Below, one piece after another: positions 58,116 to 64,000 of a stretch of DNA of 64,000 nt. The position numbers were made by a program, and so were the translations under genes. Each line of letters opens with the position of its first letter. Position 1 is the first letter of the stretch. Source of the stretch: Rickettsiella endosymbiont of Xylota segnis (GTDB taxonomy: Bacteria > Pseudomonadota > Gammaproteobacteria > Diplorickettsiales > Diplorickettsiaceae); assembly GCF_964019545.1 (NCBI RefSeq), contig NZ_OZ026451.1, positions 1,702,257-1,766,256 on the forward strand, given 5' to 3'. Below the pieces are notes generated by a model. The model had not been told where the DNA came from and searched no databases. It saw nothing but the letters and a program-made list of their open reading frames with translations.

Positions 58116-58313
58116 ATGTCATTACCCTTAAAACGCAGCCAAACCAAACATTATTATGAAATAACTCCAAAGAGTCTCCCTCTTTCATGCCCTTTAAAAA
58201 ATAGCAGTTTATGGGATTCTCATCCTAGAGTTTATTTACCTATTGCCAAAACAGGTCATGTTACTTGCCCTTATTGCGGCACTGAATACTATTTGAAAAA
58301 TGAAATTAGTTAG
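58116..58313 (+). CDS. CHCC-type zinc-finger protein
   Basis: A 65-residue protein ending in a zinc-ribbon of the zf-CHCC type: Cys25, His36 (DSHPRVYLP), Cys51 and Cys54 (CPYCGTEYYL). Members of this family are related to the 13-kDa subunit of mitochondrial complex I and are widespread in proteobacteria with unclear function. ATG with AGAGG upstream. It precedes waaF by 23 bases on the same strand. Confidence 0.88.
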   Translation: MSLPLKRSQTKHYYEITPKSLPLSCPLKNSSLWDSHPRVYLPIAKTGHVTCPYCGTEYYLKNEIS

Positions 58314-58336
58314 TATAGTTACATGGAATCCTTTCA

Positions 58337-59395
58337 ATGAATGACTCGAAAAAAACTCTTATTGTCAGCCCTGCATGGATAGGTGATATAGTCATTGCGC
58401 AGTCTTTACTTAAATATATTAAGCAACGCGATCCAGAGGCAATCATCGATGTATTAGCTCCTGCTTGGAGCCATGAATTATATTCTGTTATGCCGGAAAT
58501 TAACGAAATATTCACCATGCCTTTAGGTCATTCTCAATTTCAATTTAAAAAACGCTGGCAGCTTGGAAAAGGACTGAGAAATAAAAAATATCACCAGGCA
58601 ATTATTCTTCCAAATTCATGGAAATCTGCAATAATTCCTTTTGCAGCTCGGATTCCTTTAAGAACAGGGTGGCTTGGCGAAATGCGTTTCGGGCTATTAA
58701 ATGATTGGCGAATTTTAAATAAAAAAGTCCTCCCTTTGATGGTCCAACGTTTCCTCGCCTTAGGGAATATTAAAACCCTGTCTAATCAAAATTTAGATTG
58801 GCATGCTTTTCAACCACATCTTAAAATTAACCCTACTCACGAAATTAAGAAATTTAAAAAATTATTCTTAATTGAAGAAAAACCTTTACTTATATTATGT
58901 CCTGGTGCTGCTTATGGCCCTGCTAAATGTTGGCCTGCAGAATATTTTGCAGAAATCGCTAATTATAAAAAATCAAAAGATTGGCAAATTGTATTACTCG
59001 GCTCGAAATCTGATGAATTCATGGGATATAGAATTGGGAAACTAACTAAAAATGCTTGTATTAATCTAATTGGTAAAACATCCCTACTAGATGCTTTACG
59101 TATTTTATCTTTTGCAAAATTAGTTATTAGTAATGACTCAGGACTTATGCATTTAACCGCAGCGTTAGATCGCCCTTTAATTGCACTCTATGGTTCAAGT
59201 AGTCCAGAATTTACCCCACCTTTATCAGTTAACGCAAAAATAATCTATCTAAATCTTAGCTGTAGTCCTTGCTTTGAAAGAGTATGTCCACTTATTCATT
59301 TCAATTGTTTAAAACAACTAACACCACAAATTGTTCTAGGTGCTATCGAAGATTTAATAAATAATGAAAAATTATTTACCGATACAAAAACTTGA
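58337..59395 (+). CDS. waaF: Lipopolysaccharide heptosyltransferase II
   Basis: Adds the second L,D-heptose to the LPS inner core using ADP-heptose. The 352-residue GT9 enzyme begins LIVSPAWIGDIVIAQSL and has CPGAAYGPAKCWPAEYFAEIA (about 192-212) and SNDSGLMHLTAALDRPLIALYGSSSPEFTPPLS in part at about 275. This indicates a heptose-containing LPS core. Its 3' end overlaps the convergent mnmE stop by 24 bases. Confidence 0.94.
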   Translation: MNDSKKTLIVSPAWIGDIVIAQSLLKYIKQRDPEAIIDVLAPAWSHELYSVMPEINEIFTMPLGHSQFQFKKRWQLGKGLRNKKYHQAIILPNSWKSAIIPFAARIPLRTGWLGEMRFGLLNDWRILNKKVLPLMVQRFLALGNIKTLSNQNLDWHAFQPHLKINPTHEIKKFKKLFLIEEKPLLILCPGAAYGPAKCWPAEYFAEIANYKKSKDWQIVLLGSKSDEFMGYRIGKLTKNACINLIGKTSLLDALRILSFAKLVISNDSGLMHLTAALDRPLIALYGSSSPEFTPPLSVNAKIIYLNLSCSPCFERVCPLIHFNCLKQLTPQIVLGAIEDLINNEKLFTDTKT

Positions 59396-60763
59396 GAAAA
59401 TTTTTCCTAATAGATCATTTGTCGTAAACTGACCAGTAATTTCTCCTAAAAAATTTTGTCCAATTAATAAATCTTCAGCGAGTAATTCAGGAAATTGATT
59501 TTCTTTTAATTTTACTAATCCATTGTTTAACGCAATTTCGGTATTAGTTAAAGCTTCTAAGTGTCTACGTCTAGCACTAAAATTACCTTCAGGCGAGATC
59601 ATATAGCCTGCACATTTTTTTAAATAATTAAACAATAATGTTAAACCTTCACCTGTTTTTGCGGATAGTTTAATTACATCAAAACCCATTTCTTTATTTA
59701 TATTCGCTTTTTCTTGCTTAAGATCTATTTTATTTCTTATAATAATTATTCGTTTATCTATAAAAAAATCATTAAAAAAATTCTGCTGTTCTTTCCAAAA
59801 TTTTAAATTTCCAATTGATGTTGTCTCATGATCAACAACCCATAAAATTAAATCTGCTTTAACTATTTCACCGAGTGTTCTTTTAATGCCTTCTTTTTCA
59901 ATTTCGTCACTGGTAATTCTTAACCCGGCGGTATCAACGACATTTAATATTAAACCTTCAATTTGAATCTTTTCCCTAATGACATCGCGAGTTGTGCCTG
60001 GAAGAGAAGTCACAATTGAGGATTCTTGAGCACTTAATTTATTTAATAAACTTGATTTTCCCGCATTGGGTGGCCCAACAATAGCCAAGCTTAACCCTTC
60101 TTGCAACAGAGTGCCTTGTTGAGCTAACTTTTTTATTTCTTGAATATTATTAAGAATAGAATGTAATTTATTTACGACTTCGGTATTTTTTAAAAAATCT
60201 ATATCTTCATCAGAAAAGTCTATCGCTGCTTCTAACCAAGTTCTTAAGTCTATTAAGATGTCTCTCATCTGATTAATACGCTGCGAAAAATCTCCTTGTA
60301 GTGAACGCATAGCTGCACGTGCTGCTTGTTCTGACTCTGCATCAATTAAATCTGAAATAGCCTCTGCTTGCACAAGGTCGAGTTTTGAGTTTAAAAATGC
60401 CCGCTCGGTGAATTCACCTGGTCTAGCCAATCGCGCTCCTAGCTGCATTACACGCTTCAAAAGGCAATTTACAATGACGGGCCCTCCATGACCTTGTAGC
60501 TCAAGAACATCTTCCCCAGTAAAGGAATGCGGGGCAGGAAAATGTAAAGCAAGACCTTGGTCAATAACGCTTCCATCTTCTGATAAAAATGAAAGATACT
60601 CCGCATATCTCTTTTTAGGTACTCGACCCAGTAGTTGAATAGCGATATGTTGAATATTGGAACCTGAAACGCGAATGACGGCTACCCCCCCTCTTCCATG
60701 AGGGGTAGCAAGAGCTACAATAGTTTCGTTGTCACTATTTAAAGTTGCTTCAAAATTATTCAC
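59372..60763 (-). CDS. mnmE: tRNA uridine-5-carboxymethylaminomethyl modification GTPase MnmE
   Basis: With MnmG, modifies the wobble uridine of certain tRNAs. The 463-residue protein has the N-terminal folate-binding domain (IVALATPHGRGGVAVIRVSG), the GTPase domain with P-loop GPPNAGKSS (230-238), switch region LPGTTRDV, DTAGLR and RNKID, and the C-terminal reactive Cys in FCIGK. Start is GTG. It is last in the rpmH-rnpA-yidD-yidC-mnmE run, the usual gammaproteobacterial order near the chromosome origin. Confidence 0.97.
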   Translation of the reverse strand: MNNFEATLNSDNETIVALATPHGRGGVAVIRVSGSNIQHIAIQLLGRVPKKRYAEYLSFLSEDGSVIDQGLALHFPAPHSFTGEDVLELQGHGGPVIVNCLLKRVMQLGARLARPGEFTERAFLNSKLDLVQAEAISDLIDAESEQAARAAMRSLQGDFSQRINQMRDILIDLRTWLEAAIDFSDEDIDFLKNTEVVNKLHSILNNIQEIKKLAQQGTLLQEGLSLAIVGPPNAGKSSLLNKLSAQESSIVTSLPGTTRDVIREKIQIEGLILNVVDTAGLRITSDEIEKEGIKRTLGEIVKADLILWVVDHETTSIGNLKFWKEQQNFFNDFFIDKRIIIIRNKIDLKQEKANINKEMGFDVIKLSAKTGEGLTLLFNYLKKCAGYMISPEGNFSARRRHLEALTNTEIALNNGLVKLKENQFPELLAEDLLIGQNFLGEITGQFTTNDLLGKIFSSFCIGK

Positions 60764-60780
60764 TCACTTCTAACCATAGT

Positions 60781-62412
60781 TCATCGTTTTTTGTTTGATA
60801 AATCAATGCTTACTCGACGCATAATAAACCATTGCTGTAAAATTGAGAGTGTATTATTCACAACCCAATATAATACTAACCCGGAAGGAAAATTCAAAAA
60901 TAAAGCCGTAAAGAAAATAGGTAAAAACTGCATCACTTTCGCCTGTGTTGGGTCTGGCGGCGGCGGATTAAGGCGTTGCTGAACAAACATAGTAATACCC
61001 ATTAAAATGGGTAATATATAATAAGGATCTTTGGTTGATAAATCATGAATCCAAAGTATAAATGGGGCTTGTCGCAACTCAACGCTCTCTAAAAGCATCC
61101 AATAAAGCGCAATAAATACAGGGATCTGCACCAATATTGGCAAACAACCCCCTAAAGGATTCACTTTCTCAGCTTTATAAAGCTCCATGGTAGCTTGAGT
61201 TAATTTTTGCTTATCATCGCTGTAACGCTCTCTTAAGGCCTGTAAACGCGGTTGTAAATTACGCATGCCGGCCATGGAGCGGTAACTTTTAGCCGACAAA
61301 TGATAAAAAGCTAATTTGATTAATATTGTTACTATAACTATCGACCATCCCCAGTTTCCAACATATTGATGGATATGTTTTAGTAACCAAAAAAGCGCCA
61401 TTGAAATGAACCATAAAATTCCATAATCAACGGTCAAATCCAAGTGAGGGGCAACAGCTTTTAAACGATCCATAATTTCTGGACCTAAATAAAGTTTGCT
61501 CTGACTAACAAATTTCATACCTGGCTGAACCTGAAAGGGCACACCTACCATACCCAAAGTGTAAATATCGCCCTTTGCATAACTGTAGAAATGGAACTTT
61601 TGTCCAACTGGAGGTACCCATGCGCTTAAAAAATAATGTTGTAACATAGCTACCCAACCATCTTGAGTAGCTAAGGAGATATTTCCTTGTCCCATTTTAT
61701 CGAAACTGATCTTTTGATAAGGTTTGTCTTGAGTAGAAATCGCCCCGCCAGTATATGAGCTAATATTGAATAAACTATGTTGTTGAGCGACTTTCTTTTG
61801 TTGAAATTGGACGTAAAGGCGTCCTTCCCAAATAGAAGATGAATGATTTGATATTTCGTAGCTTACTGGAATTAAATAATCATTTCTTTTGAATGTAAAT
61901 TGTTTTTGAACCTGTGCTTTTCCACAAGTATTACAGATTAAATCAATTTTAAGCGCAGATTGCCCTGGGTCTAAACTATAATTATCTTTAAGGCTCTGGT
62001 ATTGAAATACCTGTTTTTTATCAGATAACACTAATCCGCTTTGAGCCACATAATAATTCGCTGCATCAGAACTCAGTAGTTGAAATGGAAAAGAACTGAT
62101 TTGACTAGGATGCTGTGGGTACTTCAGAAGGTTAGCTTTGACAATATTTCCTCCTAAGGTATCTATCCAAATATCAAGTACATCAGTTTTTATATGTATA
62201 AAACGCCGTTGTTGGGTGTTTTTAATTGGAACGGTTGTTTTTTCAGTCAGTGTCGATAATTTTATTTCTTTATTATTTATCAATTGCTTTTTTATAAGAT
62301 TGGCAGATCCTATTTCTTGACTGTTAGGCGGATATTCATTTTGCCATGCATTCCATAACATAAATGCTACAAGAAACAAAGCGCCTAATAGAAAAACTCG
62401 AGCCAGTTCCAT
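60781..62412 (-). CDS. yidC: Membrane protein insertase YidC
   Basis: Inserts proteins into the inner membrane, alone or with Sec. The 543-residue protein has an N-terminal membrane anchor (5-20), a large periplasmic beta-sandwich domain (about 55-320) and the conserved five-helix insertase core beginning near residue 335, with the LGGCLPILVQIPVFIALYWML segment (about 422-442) and YWVVNNTLSILQQW at about 515-528. ATG start, five bases after the yidD stop. Confidence 0.97.
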   Translation of the reverse strand: MELARVFLLGALFLVAFMLWNAWQNEYPPNSQEIGSANLIKKQLINNKEIKLSTLTEKTTVPIKNTQQRRFIHIKTDVLDIWIDTLGGNIVKANLLKYPQHPSQISSFPFQLLSSDAANYYVAQSGLVLSDKKQVFQYQSLKDNYSLDPGQSALKIDLICNTCGKAQVQKQFTFKRNDYLIPVSYEISNHSSSIWEGRLYVQFQQKKVAQQHSLFNISSYTGGAISTQDKPYQKISFDKMGQGNISLATQDGWVAMLQHYFLSAWVPPVGQKFHFYSYAKGDIYTLGMVGVPFQVQPGMKFVSQSKLYLGPEIMDRLKAVAPHLDLTVDYGILWFISMALFWLLKHIHQYVGNWGWSIVIVTILIKLAFYHLSAKSYRSMAGMRNLQPRLQALRERYSDDKQKLTQATMELYKAEKVNPLGGCLPILVQIPVFIALYWMLLESVELRQAPFILWIHDLSTKDPYYILPILMGITMFVQQRLNPPPPDPTQAKVMQFLPIFFTALFLNFPSGLVLYWVVNNTLSILQQWFIMRRVSIDLSNKKR

Positions 62413-62417
62413 ATAAG

Positions 62418-62684
62418 TTAACTCATTTTAGTTGGTAGTTTTGAAACGGGAAGTGGTGGGACAGGATCATATCCACCAGCATGCCAAGGATGACAACGTA
62501 ATATTCGACGTACAGCCATATACGATCCCTGATAGGAACCATATTGTCTTATTGCTAGCTGAGCATAATTTGAGCAGCTTGGATAAAAACGACAGTTGTG
62601 CCCTATTAAAGGGCTAATAAGATAACGGTAAACCTGCAATAAAAAGATCAGGCTCTTTTGTAGTAAACTTCTAACCTTGACCAT
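62418..62684 (-). CDS. yidD: Membrane protein insertion efficiency factor YidD
   Basis: Small 88-residue inner-membrane-associated protein thought to assist YidC. The family core HNCRFYPSCSNYAQLAI and RRILRCHPWHAGGYDPVPP carries its three conserved Cys. The ATG lies 37 bases inside the end of rnpA, a typical overlap for this gene pair. Confidence 0.95.
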   Translation of the reverse strand: MVKVRSLLQKSLIFLLQVYRYLISPLIGHNCRFYPSCSNYAQLAIRQYGSYQGSYMAVRRILRCHPWHAGGYDPVPPLPVSKLPTKMS

Positions 62685-63010
62685 TGTTTATCTAAATCAC
62701 ACAACAAAACTTGATTATTATATAAAGACCGATTTGTGACCACTATTACAATATCTACTTCAGGTAACCTACTCTGATTAAGCCGAAAACTCTCGCGAAT
62801 GAGGCGTTTTAGCCGATTTCTAGCTGATGCACTTGGAATTACCTTTTTTGCAATAGCTAAACCTAACCTAGCGAACCCTAAGCCATTTAGTCTAGTATAA
62901 ATAACTAAACCACCTTGGCTCTGTTTATTCCCTAATCGAAAAACCTGTTGAAAATCTTCTGCTCGTTGTAGCCGTAATAACTTAACGAAACCTTGGTTAG
63001 CCTTTATCAA
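62648..63010 (-). CDS. rnpA: Ribonuclease P protein component
   Basis: Protein subunit of RNase P, which trims tRNA 5' ends. The 120-residue basic protein has the signature ARNRLKRLIRESFRLNQ near residue 60-76. The start is probably TTG 63010, since no ATG or GTG is in frame upstream of the domain; the nearest AGG lies 11-12 bases before it. It follows rpmH by 19 bases, the normal order. Confidence 0.93.
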   Translation of the reverse strand: MIKANQGFVKLLRLQRAEDFQQVFRLGNKQSQGGLVIYTRLNGLGFARLGLAIAKKVIPSASARNRLKRLIRESFRLNQSRLPEVDIVIVVTNRSLYNNQVLLCDLDKQWSRLEVYYKRA

Positions 63011-63029
63011 ATGAAGAAATAACCTAAAA

Positions 63030-63164
63030 TTAGGCAGTTAAGCGTAATCGGCCCTTTGCACGACGTCGTTTAAGGATTAAACGCCCTTTTTTGGTAGCCA
63101 TTCGAGCTCTAAATCCGTGCGTTCTTTTACGTTTAAGATTACTGGGTTGATATGTTCTTTTCAT
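63030..63164 (-). CDS. rpmH: 50S ribosomal protein L34
   Basis: A 44-residue, very basic ribosomal protein: [20 protein letters not shown] at the start and [15 protein letters not shown] near the end, matching L34 throughout. It is first in the rpmH-rnpA-yidD-yidC-mnmE run. A near-consensus promoter lies about 50 bases upstream. Confidence 0.98.
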   Translation of the reverse strand: MKRTYQPSNLKRKRTHGFRARMATKKGRLILKRRRAKGRLRLTA

Positions 63165-64000
63165 AATTATAACTACTGCTTAAAGGGGTCTTTTGCTTTG
63201 TAAAAAGACGTATCTTAGGTGACCCTATTTAGATTGTCAATTCATTCAGACTAAGGCCTGCTCTAAAACTATTTAGACATAAAGAACATTCCCTTAATTG
63301 AATTTTTACAATCATTTACCATGACAGGTATAAAAAGCCCTAGATGATATTTTAATTTCCAGATTAAATCCATATATAAGACTAATATATATATCTATTA
63401 AGATAGAAAACTATCTATTACATCTTACTCAACAGAAACATCTCATATTCTCTCTTACAGTGTTTATAACCCTATTATTATAATTAATTATTTTAAATAG
63501 ATAGATGTGATGATGAAGCAAGGCAATTTCTGTTATTAACTATATTTTTATTAGATTTTTCATAGAGTTAACTACAAAATTAGAAAAGGATAAGTTGGGA
63601 ATAAATGTGAGTGACTCGATGTGGATATTACACCAAGACAATTATCATTTTTTTTTAACAGGTGTACACACAGGCTAGTTAGTAATTATTAACAGATTTT
63701 AAATTTAAATTTGTACAAAAAGTTGCATGAATAAGAGAGTTGTAAGATTGTAGGAGTTTCATTGTTTATATAACTGGCAATTTTTGTAATCTGATAGGTT
63801 GTATTTTCTTTTCAAATAAGAAATATTTTTTACAGTACATAGTAATTTTTAACAAAAATTCTATATTTCTTTGCATATAAAAGTTACAAGCAAATCCTAA
63901 CTATCTTTTTTTCATGAGCTTAGGCTAGATAAGCTATAAGAATTATGATATGAACTTAGGTCGGTTAAACCTTTTATTTTATGTGATAGAGGAATTATTG
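63165..64000. other. AT-rich non-coding region next to rpmH, candidate oriC and dnaA leader
   Basis: No gene in 836 bases. In most gammaproteobacteria dnaA is divergent from rpmH with an origin or the dnaA promoter between. DnaA-box-like 9-mers with one mismatch occur at 63620-63628 (TGTGGATAT) and 63461-63469 (TGTTTATAA); no perfect TTATCCACA is present. A hairpin AGATAG/CTATCT lies at 63401-63416. The last bases, AGAGGAATTATTG, could be a ribosome site and TTG start of dnaA. The origin call is inferred from gene order. Confidence 0.45.
63212..63240 (-). promoter_or_regulatory. Near-consensus sigma-70 promoter of rpmH
   Basis: On the minus strand a perfect -35 TTGACA (63235-63240), a 17-base spacer and the -10 box TAAGAT (63212-63217). 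It lies 47 bases upstream of the rpmH ATG, as expected for a highly expressed ribosomal gene. Confidence 0.8.

Overview
The window looks like chromosome from an AT-rich, host-associated gammaproteobacterium of the order Legionellales (Coxiella/Rickettsiella/Diplorickettsia-like). This is inferred from gene content: an IcmD/DotP-like type IVB secretion protein, a CBU_0592-type small membrane protein, a tandem pair of MFS carriers resembling the Pht/Fpt phagosomal transporters, and several large, very AT-rich orphan proteins beside normal gammaproteobacterial housekeeping genes. I see no tRNA, rRNA, CRISPR array or insertion sequence.

Layout. 1-1.8 kb: 3' part of htpG and a small membrane protein. 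1.8-9.0 kb: a sugar-oxidation cluster (ManD-type dehydratase, SDR dehydrogenase, MFS sugar porter, SMP-30 lactonase, aldose epimerase, KDG kinase) with a divergent KDPG aldolase. Together these could take a free aldohexose to pyruvate plus glyceraldehyde 3-phosphate. 9.0-9.8 kb: a short exported remnant and a Gly-rich lipoprotein. 10.1-10.8 kb: a homologue of Chlamydia CADD, the self-sacrificing p-aminobenzoate synthase. 10.9-16 kb: murA, mlaBCDEF and a lipoprotein DsbA. 16.5-20.2 kb: an orphan small protein, rpiA, ahcY and metK. 20.4-23 kb: two MFS carriers. 23-30.3 kb: three orphan proteins (one membrane, two soluble and extremely AT-rich) around tdk and a thioredoxin-like gene; these are candidate secreted effectors. 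30.3-34.9 kb: tusE, a YccA-type BI-1 protein, murI, a TauE-type permease, a CDF metal exporter and lolA. 35-40.5 kb: bioC, bioF, bioB, a UbiA-type enzyme and bioA; bioD and bioH are not here. 40.7-48.4 kb: a frameshifted remnant, a VUT transporter, rpoS, a YqaA protein, surE, the orphan IcmD-like gene, a FimT-type pseudopilin, a family-4 uracil-DNA glycosylase, a DUF333 protein, lipB and lipA. 48.4-52.2 kb: a DedA-PAP2-LssY fusion and an inverse autotransporter. 52.2-55.4 kb: a polyamine operon (fold-III decarboxylase, deoxyhypusine-synthase-like enzyme, agmatinase). 55.8-63.2 kb: apaH, a TraI_2-like protein, a zinc-ribbon protein, waaF, mnmE, yidC, yidD, rnpA and rpmH. 63.2-64 kb: a non-coding, AT-rich stretch upstream of rpmH, where the chromosome origin and dnaA are usually found.

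Taken together the genes show an organism that keeps cofactor routes (biotin, lipoate, S-adenosylmethionine cycle, a folate-precursor shortcut), an outer-membrane lipid transport system and stress sigma factor S, while using a compact sugar-oxidation route and dedicated transporters suited to nutrient uptake in a host. Where the first candidate codon lay inside the preceding gene or was a weak TTG/GTG, I moved the start to a better supported codon and say so in the entry.
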